This document shows, piece by piece, positions 1 to 8,200 of a DNA stretch of 34,176 nt; positions within the stretch are counted from its first letter, which is position 1, and every line of letters begins with the position of its first letter. Made by a program: the position numbers and the translations under genes. The DNA lies in assembly GCA_017306025.1 (NCBI GenBank), contig JAFKJJ010000547.1:1-34176 (forward strand), written 5' to 3'. Below the pieces are notes generated by a model, which had not been told where the DNA came from, made no database searches, and saw only the letters and a program-made list of their open reading frames with translations. The stretch comes from Planctomycetota bacterium. GTDB taxonomy: Bacteria; Planctomycetota; Planctomycetia; Gemmatales; Gemmataceae.

Positions 1-4
1 CGAC

Positions 5-21
5 GGCACACGGAGTGTGCC
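5..21. repeat. short palindromic hairpin
   Basis: A perfect 7-bp inverted repeat (GGCACAC / GTGTGCC) with a 3-nt GGA loop lies just upstream of the first gene. It has no T-tract. Its position at the window edge means its full extent and upstream partner are not visible. It could be the terminator of the preceding gene or a small dispersed palindrome like the others in this window. Confidence 0.5.
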
Positions 22-57
22 TACTACTTTGAATCAAACGCATCACGGAAGACACAC

Positions 58-1263
58 ATGCCAACCACTCGCACCGCGCCCGCGGCCCGGCTCACGTGGC
101 CGCTGATGAAGAACAACATCCTCCGCGAAGACCTCAACGCGGTGATCGAGTTTCTTCGCCAGGACGACCCGATCCTCACGCAGTCGAAGAACGTGCGCGC
201 GTTCGAGGAGGAGTGGTCGCACTGGCTTGGCGTGAAGTACAGCGTGTTCGTCAACTCCGGCTCGTCCGCGAACCTCGTCACGCTCGCGGCGCTGAAGGAG
301 CTGCACCCCGACGGCGGCGAGATCATCGTGCCGCCGCTCACGTGGGTGTCGGACGTGGCGGCCGTGCTGCACTGCGGGTTCACGCCGGTCTTCGCGGACA
401 TCGACCCCCGCACACTCGGCATGGACACGGACGCCATTCTCGCGAAGGTGGGGCCGCGAACGCGGGCCGTGTTCCTCACGCACGTCCTCGGCTTCAACGC
501 GCTGACGCAGAAGCTCGTTGACGAACTGAAGGCCCGGGGCGTACCGCTGATCGAGGACGTGTGCGAGTCGCACGGCGCGACGTTCAACGACACGAAACTC
601 GGCACCTTCGGCTGGGCGTCGAACTTCTCCTTCTACTACGCACACCACCTGAGCACGATCGAAGGCGGGATGGTCTGCACCGACGACGAGTCGCTGTACG
701 AGGCGGTGCGGATGATGCGGTCGCACGGGATGGTGCGCGAGCTGTCGGACGACGGGCGGAAGGCCGATTACGCCGGAGAATTCCCGGACCTGAATCCGGA
801 TTTCATCTTCGCGTTCCCGGCCTACAACGTGCGCAGCACCGAGGTGAACGCGGTCATGGGGCGCTCGCAGCTCCGGCGGCTCGACGACAACAACCAGCGC
901 CGCACGGACAACTTCATGCTGTTCCTGCGGAACCTCGACCCGACCCTGTACCGCACCGACTTCGACACCGACGGCAGTTGCAACTACGCGTTCACGCTGA
1001 TCCTGAAGGACGCGGACCCGGTGCTGTGCGAGCGCGTGATGGGCGCGCTGCGGGCCAACGGGATCGAGTTCCGGCGCGGCACCGCGGGCGGCGGGAACCA
1101 ACTGCGGCAGCCGTACCTGCGCCGGCTCCTCGGCCCGGACGCCTGGAAGCAGTGCCCGAACGCGGACCACGTCCACTTCTACGGCTTCTACATCGGCAAC
1201 TACCCGACGCTCGAAGCCGACCGCATCCTGCGGCTCTGCGATCTGCTCAACGGGCTGAAATGA
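58..1263 (+). CDS. DegT/DnrJ/EryC1/StrS-fold enzyme with His in place of the PLP lysine; predicted NDP-4-keto-6-deoxyhexose 3-dehydratase (ColD/RfbH-like)
   Basis: The 401-aa length and fold-type I motifs match the sugar aminotransferase family: SGSSAN near residues 67-72, the PLP-pyridine aspartate in IEDVCESHGA (Asp167), and the active-site segment SFYYAHHLSTIEGG (191-204). Normal aminotransferases of this family have a Schiff-base lysine where this protein has His196. In ColD and RfbH/DdhC-type enzymes that lysine is naturally a histidine, and the reaction is C3 deoxygenation of a nucleotide-linked 4-keto-6-deoxyhexose. I see no C-terminal Fe-S cysteine cluster, so the ColD type is favoured over the RfbH type. 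The start has a GGAAG-like site 8-9 nt upstream. Sugar-nucleotide and glycosyltransferase genes follow. The family is secure; the substrate and exact reaction are inferred. Confidence 0.88.
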   Translation: MPTTRTAPAARLTWPLMKNNILREDLNAVIEFLRQDDPILTQSKNVRAFEEEWSHWLGVKYSVFVNSGSSANLVTLAALKELHPDGGEIIVPPLTWVSDVAAVLHCGFTPVFADIDPRTLGMDTDAILAKVGPRTRAVFLTHVLGFNALTQKLVDELKARGVPLIEDVCESHGATFNDTKLGTFGWASNFSFYYAHHLSTIEGGMVCTDDESLYEAVRMMRSHGMVRELSDDGRKADYAGEFPDLNPDFIFAFPAYNVRSTEVNAVMGRSQLRRLDDNNQRRTDNFMLFLRNLDPTLYRTDFDTDGSCNYAFTLILKDADPVLCERVMGALRANGIEFRRGTAGGGNQLRQPYLRRLLGPDAWKQCPNADHVHFYGFYIGNYPTLEADRILRLCDLLNGLK

Positions 1264-1295
1264 CGCCGCGCCATCGCGCCCGCGATGCACAACTC

Positions 1296-1419
1296 CCCAC
1301 AGGGCTCCCGCCCCGTGCTACGAACGACGGCCCCTCCGGGGCGAAGAGAAAATCTCCACGAGCCGCTGCTTTCCGCCCGGAGGGCCGGCTTTTGTAGCAC
1401 AGGGCGGGAGCCCTGTGGA
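1296..1419. repeat. long imperfect palindromic intergenic repeat
   Basis: Two arms of about 44 nt (roughly 1296-1341 and 1375-1419) are near-perfect reverse complements, including the shared core CACAGGGCTCCCGCC and a GTGCTAC/GTAGCAC segment, with a loop of about 33 nt. It occupies most of the gap between two plus-strand genes. It resembles a non-autonomous palindromic repeat more than a terminator, as the loop is long and no T-tract follows. Confidence 0.75.
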
Positions 1420-1454
1420 CCGTTTGATGTGCCCCCCGAAACGGACGAACCACT

Positions 1455-3044
1455 ATGTCCACCCGCCTCGACCTCGTCCTGATCAACCCGAACAGCCGGG
1501 CGCAGGTGTACCAGTCGCTCGGCACCGAACTCACCGCGGTCGAGAACCCGGTATGGGCCGGCCTGATGGCGTCGTTCTGTCGTGCCCGCGGTCTGTCGGT
1601 CGAGATCATCGACGCGGAGGGCGAGTGCCTGTCCGCATCCGAAGTCGCGGACCGCGTCGCGTACCTCGGGCCGGTGCTCGCGGCGGTCGTGGCCTATGGG
1701 CACCAGCCGTCCGCCTCGACGCAGATCATGGGCGCGGTCGGGCGCACCTGTTCGGCGGTGAAGGCGTCGGCGCCGGATCAACCGGTGCTGCTGCTCGGCG
1801 GGCACGTCGCCGCGCTGCCGGAGCGGACGCTGCGCGAAGAAGAGGCCGATTTCGTCGCGGCCGGGGAAGGGCTCCACGCGCTCGTTTCGCTGGTCGCGGC
1901 ACTCAAGACGCCGGCGCCCGATCTCAGCGCGGTACCGGGGTTGCTCCGGCGTGACGGTGCGCGGATCGTGCGCGGACCGGAGGCCCCACTCGTCACGAAG
2001 CTCGACGCGGAGATGCCCGGGGCCGCGTGGGACCTGCTGCCGATGCCGCGGTACCGGGCGCACAACTGGCACTGCCTCGGCGGCCGCGACCGCCAGCCGT
2101 ATGCCGCGATCTATACCACCCTCGGCTGCCCGTACCACTGCTCGTTCTGCTGCATTCAGGCGCCGTTCAAGAACGGGGAGGTTGCCGAACTTGGTGAGAA
2201 GCAGAAGCCGAACAGCTACCGGTTCTGGAGCGTCGAGCACGTCGTTTCGCAGATCGACACGCTCGTGAACAGGTACGGTGTGCGGAACATCAAGATCGCC
2301 GACGAGATGTTCGTGCTGAACAAGCGGCACGTCGTCGGCATCTGCGACGCGCTCATCGAACGGGACTACGACCTGAACATCTGGGCGTACACGCGAGTCG
2401 ACACGATCAAGGACGGGATGCTCGACAAGCTGAAGGCGGCCGGGTTCAACTGGCTCGCGGTCGGAATCGAGGCCGGCGCCGACCGCGTCCGGACCGATGT
2501 GGACAAGGCGTTCACGCAGGAGCAGGTGTTCGGCGTCGTGCGCGAGATCCAGGCGGCCGGGATCAGCGTGATCGGCAACTACATCTTCGGTCTACCCGAA
2601 GACGATCACAACACGATGCGCGCGACGCTCGACCTGGCCCTCGACCTGAAGTGCGAGTTCGCCAACTTCTATTCCGCGATGGCGTACCCCGGTTCTCCGC
2701 TGTACGCGACGGCGATCGCACGCGGGGTGCCGCTGCCGCAGAGCTGGACCGGCTACTCGCAGCACTCGCGCGACTGCCTGCCGCTGCCGACCCGGTATTT
2801 GACCGCCCGCGAGGTGCTGAAGTTCCGCGATGCGGCGTTCATGGAGCACTACACCGACGCGGGGTACTTGGAGATGGTCGGGAGGCGGTTCGGGGCGAAA
2901 TCGGTGGAGGACGTCCGCCGAATGACGGCCCACCGACTCGAACGCGATCTGCTCACCGGCGCGCTGAGCGTTCCGCCGACATTGCTCCCGTCGGACGACG
3001 TGAACGCTTCCGCGGGCGAACTGGTGCAACTCACGCGGCGGTGA
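1455..3044 (+). CDS. B12-binding-domain radical SAM protein
   Basis: This 529-aa protein has a Rossmann-like cobalamin-binding-type N-domain (about 1-155; LVLINPNS at 7-14 and GGHVAALPERTL near 115-126). A radical SAM core follows with the [4Fe-4S] motif CPYHCSFC, Cys225/Cys229/Cys232. The classical DxHxxG cobalamin motif is not evident, as in many class B enzymes where the domain binds B12 base-off without it. Later segments such as VGIEAGADRVR and NYIFGLPEDD are typical of the core. The family includes methyltransferases and radical rearrangement enzymes; the substrate is not determinable. Its place between a sugar 3-dehydratase and glycosyltransferases suggests it modifies a sugar or lipid carrier of the same glycan. 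It converges on the next, minus-strand genes. Confidence 0.88.
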   Translation: MSTRLDLVLINPNSRAQVYQSLGTELTAVENPVWAGLMASFCRARGLSVEIIDAEGECLSASEVADRVAYLGPVLAAVVAYGHQPSASTQIMGAVGRTCSAVKASAPDQPVLLLGGHVAALPERTLREEEADFVAAGEGLHALVSLVAALKTPAPDLSAVPGLLRRDGARIVRGPEAPLVTKLDAEMPGAAWDLLPMPRYRAHNWHCLGGRDRQPYAAIYTTLGCPYHCSFCCIQAPFKNGEVAELGEKQKPNSYRFWSVEHVVSQIDTLVNRYGVRNIKIADEMFVLNKRHVVGICDALIERDYDLNIWAYTRVDTIKDGMLDKLKAAGFNWLAVGIEAGADRVRTDVDKAFTQEQVFGVVREIQAAGISVIGNYIFGLPEDDHNTMRATLDLALDLKCEFANFYSAMAYPGSPLYATAIARGVPLPQSWTGYSQHSRDCLPLPTRYLTAREVLKFRDAAFMEHYTDAGYLEMVGRRFGAKSVEDVRRMTAHRLERDLLTGALSVPPTLLPSDDVNASAGELVQLTRR

Positions 3045-3082
3045 CCGGTTCTCCCCTGGGTCCACCTCCCCTGGGACCGCGG

Positions 3083-4567
3083 CTACTTCCGACGGAACCA
3101 CTTCAGCGGCTTCCCCAGCGCCGAATACACGCGGTCCGCGAACCGGTGGCGACGCGGCGGGGCCGCGTTCGTGCGGTGCTCCAGCTCCTGATGGAAGCCG
3201 AGGAGCGCCGTCCAGAGCGCCAGGGCTTCAGCGGGCGGGAGGGCGCCCGCGTGCGCGAACTGGCGCAGCGCCCGCTGGTGGTTGGCGAACCAGTTCGTAC
3301 TGCGCGAGAACCCACCCGGCCGGTGCCGGTAATAGAACAGGTGGTCCGGTACCACGCCGAGCTTGTGCCCCGCGTGGACCAGCTTCACGAAACACTCCCA
3401 GTCCTCGCACGATGTGCCGCGGTCCGTTTCGTAACCGCCCACGGACCGCAGCGCTGCGGTACGGAAGCTCGCGTTGGCGTCTCCGTACACGTTCCGGATG
3501 CCGGCCAGCGCGTGCGGCCCGCCGGTCGGGCGCAGCGCGTAGAGGAAGCGGTCCGGCACGAGGTTCGGGGCGTCCACGTCGAACGCGAGGAAGTAGCACG
3601 ACATCGCGGCCAGGTCCAGGTTGCGGCGCATCGCGGTGACGAACTTGGCGATCATGTCGGGCCGCGCGAGGTTGTCCGCGTCCACCGGCACGAAGAACTC
3701 GCCGCGCGCGAGTTCGAGGCACCGGTTGCGCGTCGCGCCGATCCCCGCGTTCGCCTGCCGCAAGAACCGCCACGACGGGTATTTGGCCTGCATCGCGTCG
3801 AACACAGCGACGGAGGCGGCGTCCGTCGAGCCGTCGTCGATGGCGATGAGTTCGATGTTCGGGTAGGTCTGGGCGGCGATCGTCGCGAGTGTGTCGGGGA
3901 AGTACGCGCCGAGGTTGTGGTGCGCGATCGCGACCGTTACGAGCGGGGTGTCGCCTTCGACCGGCGCGGCCGTCGTTGGTGGAGGGATGTCCGCCACCGA
4001 TTTCACCGCATTCGCGCGAACGTTCCAGTGGTTCCGCTTCACGAACGCGACCAGCGTATCGTCCGGAACCATCTGCACGTCGGCGTTCTCGAACGCGAAC
4101 CGTTCCAAGAAGTCGGTTTCGACCTCCGCGAAGCACGACGGCCATCGCCGGTTCGCCTCGCGGTCGCGCTGGCTATTCGCGTCCAGATAAACCGCGAGCG
4201 GCACGTCGAGGAACGCGAGCCCGGCGCGCTTCGCCTGGATCGCGCGCGCGCCCAACCCGCCGCGCCCCGCGAATGCGATCAGTTCGAAACGATGTTCACG
4301 GTGCAACCGCTCGACCGCGTGCCGCACCGCGTCGGATCGTTCGGCCGGGCCGGTGCCGTGAAACTCACGTACCCGGGCGTCACCCGGCAACTCGACTGTG
4401 GCAACGTCGGTCGTGTTCGCGCCCGGTGTGACACCGTCACCGCAGGCGAGGATTTGGACGTGCCAGCCAGAGCGAGCGAGGTCGCGAAGCACCGGGTGAT
4501 CGGGCGTCACACCGCCGGATGTGACGAGACAGGCACGGCGCACCGCTCGCGGATCGTCTGAAAGCAC
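3083..4567 (-). CDS. two-part glycosyltransferase: GT-B-like N-terminal region plus GT2 (GT-A) domain
   Basis: The 494-aa protein has an N-terminal half (about 10-190) resembling the acceptor domain of GT4-type glycosyltransferases: RACLVTSGG, a GRGGLGARAIQAKRAG stretch and VPLAVYLDANSQ. A complete GT2 domain follows from about residue 208: TVAIAHHNLG, the nucleotide-binding DDGS at 244-247, the metal-binding DAD at 296-298, and a GYETDRGTSCEDWEC segment. A GTG start at 4567 is supported by AGGAGG seven nt upstream. This makes the gene overlap the end of glf by 61 nt, indicating tight coupling. It is the last gene of a minus-strand operon with glf and the GT-B gene. The donor could be UDP-galactofuranose, given the neighbour, but this is inference. 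Confidence 0.88.
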   Translation of the reverse strand: MLSDDPRAVRRACLVTSGGVTPDHPVLRDLARSGWHVQILACGDGVTPGANTTDVATVELPGDARVREFHGTGPAERSDAVRHAVERLHREHRFELIAFAGRGGLGARAIQAKRAGLAFLDVPLAVYLDANSQRDREANRRWPSCFAEVETDFLERFAFENADVQMVPDDTLVAFVKRNHWNVRANAVKSVADIPPPTTAAPVEGDTPLVTVAIAHHNLGAYFPDTLATIAAQTYPNIELIAIDDGSTDAASVAVFDAMQAKYPSWRFLRQANAGIGATRNRCLELARGEFFVPVDADNLARPDMIAKFVTAMRRNLDLAAMSCYFLAFDVDAPNLVPDRFLYALRPTGGPHALAGIRNVYGDANASFRTAALRSVGGYETDRGTSCEDWECFVKLVHAGHKLGVVPDHLFYYRHRPGGFSRSTNWFANHQRALRQFAHAGALPPAEALALWTALLGFHQELEHRTNAAPPRRHRFADRVYSALGKPLKWFRRK

Positions 4568-5664
4568 GCCAGCGCCTCCTGAATCACTTCGTCGGTGTTG
4601 AAGTACCGATATTGCGCCAGCCGGCCGCAGAAATAGACCCGGTGCCGTTGCGTCTCAGTATCGGCCAGGGCGCGGTAACGGGCGTAGAGCGCCGCGCTCT
4701 CCTTCCGCGGCACCGGGTAGAACGGCTCACCCTCGCTCGCCGGAGTTTCATAGGAAACCACCGTTTCAGGGTGCGCCTGTCCGGTGACGTGCTTGATCTC
4801 GACCGACCGCGTGTGCGCGAAGTCGTTCGGGTAGTTGATCTGTACGCACGGCTGCCGCCACTCGACCTGATACGGTACGAACTCGAACTGGAGCGAGCGG
4901 TACGGCAGTCGGCCGAGGCGGTTGTCAAAGTACTCGTCGATCGGGCCGCAGTAGACGGTCGCGCGTCGCGGGCGCGTTCGCCCGCGGACGGCCGAAAATG
5001 GCGTGTCGAGCGTCACGCGGATCTTCGGGTGATCCAGCATCCGCGCGAAGAGCCGCGTGAAGCCGCCCTTCGGCATCACCTGGAACGTGTGCCCGACGTA
5101 GCGGTGGTCGCGGTCGAGGCGCACCGGCACGCGGCCGCACACCGACGGGTCGAGGTCGCGCGGGTGGGCGTCCCACTGCTTCAGGGTGTAATTGAGGTAG
5201 AACGCCTCGTACAGTTCACGGCCCACGCGGCTCAGCACGAACTCTTCGGAGTTCGCGGGCTTCGCGATCGGAACGCGCTTCTCCGCGAGCAACTTCTCGG
5301 CGGATGCGGCGTCGAGTGCGCGGCCGAAGAAGCGTTCGAGCGTGGTGAGGTTGATCGGGAAGGGGAACTCCGTGCCGCGAACCAGCGACCGCACCTCGTA
5401 ATTCGCCGGGATGAACTCCGCGAACTGCGAGAGGTAGCGGAGCAGGGCTTCGTCGCTGGTGCGGAAGTAGTGCGGGCCGTAGTTGTGGACGAGGACGCCG
5501 TTGGCCGCGGGGGAGTCGTGGCAGTTGCCCGCGACGTGCGGGCGGCGGTCCACCACCAGCACGTTCCACCCCAGGAGATTCGCGGCGCGCTCGGCGATCA
5601 CGCACCCGACCGGACCGGCCCCGCACACCAGGAGATCGACGTCTTCGAACACGGTGCGACTCAC
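4507..5664 (-). CDS. glf: UDP-galactopyranose mutase
   Basis: This 385-aa flavoprotein converts UDP-galactopyranose to UDP-galactofuranose, the donor for Galf-containing glycans, in the cytoplasm. The N-terminal FAD-binding motif VCGAGPVGC (13-21), the DRRPHVAGNCHD segment, NYGPHYFRTSD, FPFPINL, and the C-terminal YFCGRLAQYRYFNTDEV match Glf closely, and the length is normal. The GTG start (5664-5662) overlaps the upstream gene's TGA by four nt (GTGA), with a GGAGG just before it. It is co-transcribed with the GT-B gene upstream and the fused GT gene downstream. The identification is confident. Confidence 0.96.
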   Translation of the reverse strand: MSRTVFEDVDLLVCGAGPVGCVIAERAANLLGWNVLVVDRRPHVAGNCHDSPAANGVLVHNYGPHYFRTSDEALLRYLSQFAEFIPANYEVRSLVRGTEFPFPINLTTLERFFGRALDAASAEKLLAEKRVPIAKPANSEEFVLSRVGRELYEAFYLNYTLKQWDAHPRDLDPSVCGRVPVRLDRDHRYVGHTFQVMPKGGFTRLFARMLDHPKIRVTLDTPFSAVRGRTRPRRATVYCGPIDEYFDNRLGRLPYRSLQFEFVPYQVEWRQPCVQINYPNDFAHTRSVEIKHVTGQAHPETVVSYETPASEGEPFYPVPRKESAALYARYRALADTETQRHRVYFCGRLAQYRYFNTDEVIQEALACFQTIRERCAVPVSSHPAV

Positions 5665-7079
5665 CCTCCGCGGCGGGCCTTATCGAACGCGGCCGCGAGC
5701 GCCGCGTTCCATTGATCGAGAGTGAACCGCGTCCGAACGTCCGCGCGGGCCGCGTGACCGATCCGCCGCCGCACCGCGCGCCGTTCGACCAGGAGCGACA
5801 CCGACTCGATGAGTCCGTTTACTACCTTTTTGTCGCTCGTGTACATCGGGGCGTAGTCCTCGCGGAGCATTCCGGCCGCGCGATCGGCCCAGGTGACTTT
5901 CCCGGCCCGCCCCGGCACGATGAGGCCGTTCCGCCCGTGCCCGATGTACTCCTGCATCCCCCACCCGTCGCTCGCGACGACCACCTGCCCGTACGACATC
6001 GCCTGGAGCACCGAGACGATGTGGATTCGCGCCGCGGGTAAGAGGAAAATGTGTGATTCGCGCTGAAGTTCGGCCATCAGCTCGTTCGGCAGGAATCGGT
6101 CGATCACGCGCACCCAGCCGTCGAGCAACATGCGCTGATACCGCCTCTCCAGTACCGGCAGTGAGGCGCGGATCGTGAGTCGCAACTGCGGGTAGCGGCG
6201 GCGGAGTACATCAAACGCTTCCAGTACGTCCAGTCCGCCGCGGAGGAAGAAGTTGTCCGGGCGCTGGTGCCACGAGTTGGTGAACAGCAGGTTCACCGGG
6301 CCGTCTTCGTCGTGCGTCTGCCAGTCCGTCGGCAGGGCGGCCCCCAATGGAGCATAGGTCACTTTTCGCGCAACGATTTCGCTCTGAAAGAGCGCCGGGA
6401 GCAGTTCCGCGGTGGATCGCATGTGTGTGATGATGCCGCGGCAGGTGTTCGCTTCGAGGAGCGCCTTTACCGCCGCGAAATACGGAGACGCGCGGACGTC
6501 GAGTGCGGCCGTTCGGCCGTTCTCGATGAACGGATGAAATAGCGTGGTCGGGTCTTCGATTTCGATGACCCACGGGTTCTGGCCGTAGGTGTAGGGGACG
6601 CTCGTGAGGAACGCGAGTTCCGCGCGCGGGGCCAGAACTTGCGACTGAAAGTGCCGGGAGTGCGCGAATCGCAGGGACGGAAGAACGCGCCTGGTCTTCC
6701 GGATCAGCGCGAGCACGAACCGCGAGAACGCCCAGAGCGTGCCGAACGTTCGCAAGACGCCCTGCCGACGTGCGGTATCCGCCATCATCCCGAGCGACAG
6801 AACCACCGCGCCGAGCGCGCGACCGACTTTCGTCAGAAGGGAAGAGGGCAGCTCGTCTGCGAGTGACTCCGGTGCGGAACGGACGAACCGGTAGCCCGGT
6901 GGCGGCGCGTCGGTGTGGGCGAACTGGGGGTGCGCGCCACAGTTGCCGAACCGCTTGAAGACCGGGAGCCAGCCGAGGAACTCGACCGACGCCGGGGCGG
7001 GGGCCGGTTCGTTCGCGTCCGGCATCGGATCGAGCGCGTCGGCCCGCGCTTCGAGCGCCTCGCGGCTCGATTCGCTCAC
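5661..7079 (-). CDS. GT-B fold glycosyltransferase (GT4/GT1-like)
   Basis: A 472-aa protein with a GT-B C-terminal half: NLLFTNSWHQRPDNFFLRGG, then the donor-binding region IFLLPAARIHIVSVLQAMSYG and ASDGWGMQEYIGHGRNGLIVPG. Here the usual E-x7-E donor motif is modified, with a histidine/glutamine-containing version. The N-terminal 60 residues are Pro/Ala-rich and not recognisable. The GTG start has GAGGG upstream. Its stop overlaps the GTG of glf by four nt, so it probably acts in the same Galf-related assembly pathway. The sugar donor is unknown. Confidence 0.85.
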   Translation of the reverse strand: MSESSREALEARADALDPMPDANEPAPAPASVEFLGWLPVFKRFGNCGAHPQFAHTDAPPPGYRFVRSAPESLADELPSSLLTKVGRALGAVVLSLGMMADTARRQGVLRTFGTLWAFSRFVLALIRKTRRVLPSLRFAHSRHFQSQVLAPRAELAFLTSVPYTYGQNPWVIEIEDPTTLFHPFIENGRTAALDVRASPYFAAVKALLEANTCRGIITHMRSTAELLPALFQSEIVARKVTYAPLGAALPTDWQTHDEDGPVNLLFTNSWHQRPDNFFLRGGLDVLEAFDVLRRRYPQLRLTIRASLPVLERRYQRMLLDGWVRVIDRFLPNELMAELQRESHIFLLPAARIHIVSVLQAMSYGQVVVASDGWGMQEYIGHGRNGLIVPGRAGKVTWADRAAGMLREDYAPMYTSDKKVVNGLIESVSLLVERRAVRRRIGHAARADVRTRFTLDQWNAALAAAFDKARRGG

Positions 7080-7118
7080 GGAGGTCCCTCTCGCGGCTGT
7101 GGATCGCGGCGGAAAAGC

Positions 7119-8102
7119 CTAGCCCGGCCGTTCGCGGGGTGTCAATACCGGCTGTGGTCCGGCCACTCCGTGACCGGCTTCCGAAGACCGGTCACGGAGT
7201 GGCCGGACCACAGGGAGCCGCTTGCGGATCGCGCGGAGCAATTCGCCCGCGGATTTCCGCCGCGCGCGGTTAACCGTTCCAAGAACGCGCCGCACAGCGT
7301 CCAGCGGTCCGCGCCACCACGGCGAGCGGATCGCGATTTGCCGGCCGGGGGAGCGGATCGCGAACGAATCGGTCACGGCACCGAACGCCGCGACCCGTGA
7401 CGGGTCGGGTCGCGCTCCGATCGCCGCACACACCCGCCACGCGAGTTCTTTCCGTCGCGGCAGGAGCGCGTCGAAGCGCGGGGCGTCGGCCGCGAGGATC
7501 ACGGGATCGGACAGGTACACTGCGCCGGCTTCCGGGTGCTGGGTCGCGTTGTCGTGCTCGAACACCACATCGGGCAAGTACACGACGCGCCGCTCGCCGA
7601 GCACCACGAGCAAGTTGAACACGTCCTCGATGTGGTCGTCGATGCGGTAGCGCTCGTACTCCGCGGAACAGACCTCGCCCGCGAGTTCGTAAAACGCGCG
7701 CGACGTGAGCGGGAACGTGCAGAGGTGGTCCCGCATCAGCGTGTCGTTGACGTGGACCAGCGCGAACGGGTCCGGGAACCGTCCGAAGCACCGGAGCGCG
7801 ATCGCGTCCCATCCGGGGGTGCGCACGATCACGTCGTCGTTCAGGAGCATGACGTAATCGCCCGCGGACGCGGCGAAGCCGGCGTTGTTCAGCGCGCCCA
7901 TCGTCCGGCCGGGTGCAACAACGACGTGCCGGACGGCGAGCCGCGGGTGGGTCGCGAGACTCGCGGGGTCGTCGTCGTCCACCACGAGCACGACTTCGAT
8001 CCGCTCCGGGTGCGAGGCGGTCCGCGCCACGCTGTCGAGCATCCGGCGGAGCTGCGCGGGCCGGCCGCGGGTCGGAACGATGAGCGAGAACAGCGGTCGC
8101 AT
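7119..8102 (-). CDS. GT2-family glycosyltransferase with a repeat-derived C-terminus
   Basis: I place the start at ATG 8102 (FSLIVPTRGRP begins at residue 5), giving 327 aa; reading further upstream runs through a palindromic repeat and non-coding-like sequence. GT2 hallmarks are VPTRGRP, an Asp-rich nucleotide-binding DDDD (42-45) and the metal-binding LLNDD (87-90). The C-terminal half has a conserved-looking FEHDNATQHPEAG segment. From about residue 297 the frame reads through a 62-nt palindrome (7152-7213), so the last 31 or so residues are probably repeat-derived and not part of the original enzyme. It lies in a minus-strand series of glycan genes; the acceptor is unknown. Confidence 0.85.
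   Translation of the reverse strand: MRPLFSLIVPTRGRPAQLRRMLDSVARTASHPERIEVVLVVDDDDPASLATHPRLAVRHVVVAPGRTMGALNNAGFAASAGDYVMLLNDDVIVRTPGWDAIALRCFGRFPDPFALVHVNDTLMRDHLCTFPLTSRAFYELAGEVCSAEYERYRIDDHIEDVFNLLVVLGERRVVYLPDVVFEHDNATQHPEAGAVYLSDPVILAADAPRFDALLPRRKELAWRVCAAIGARPDPSRVAAFGAVTDSFAIRSPGRQIAIRSPWWRGPLDAVRRVLGTVNRARRKSAGELLRAIRKRLPVVRPLRDRSSEAGHGVAGPQPVLTPRERPG
7152..7213. repeat. TGTGGTCCGG palindrome family, copy 1 (short-loop form)
   Basis: Perfect 26-bp arms (7152-7177 and 7188-7213) are separated by a 10-nt loop. The arm sequence (CTGTGGTCCGGCCACTCCG...) is the same family as the copies at 14668-14776 and 33105-33212, which have 57-nt loops. This copy lies inside the 3' coding part of the GT2 gene. 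Confidence 0.92.
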
Positions 8103-8118
8103 GCGGGTACGGTTTCTT

Positions 8119-8178
8119 TTGTGGTGCAGGCGTCCCGCCTGCTTCCGTTCAGTTGCAGGCGGGACGCCTGCACCACAA
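8119..8178. repeat. 24-bp-arm palindromic repeat
   Basis: Perfect 24-bp arms (8119-8142 and 8155-8178) with the core GGCGTCCCGCCTGC flank a 12-nt loop. The element fills the gap between two minus-strand GT2 genes. It is a different sequence family from the other palindromes in the window. No T-tract follows on either strand beyond a short TTTCTTTT. Confidence 0.9.
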
Positions 8179-8200
8179 GAAAGACGAGCGGCCGCGCGCG

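Noticed and set aside
3045..3082. Terminator between convergent genes
   Set aside because: Only a 5-bp GGTCC/GGACC stem with a long loop is possible; too weak to call.
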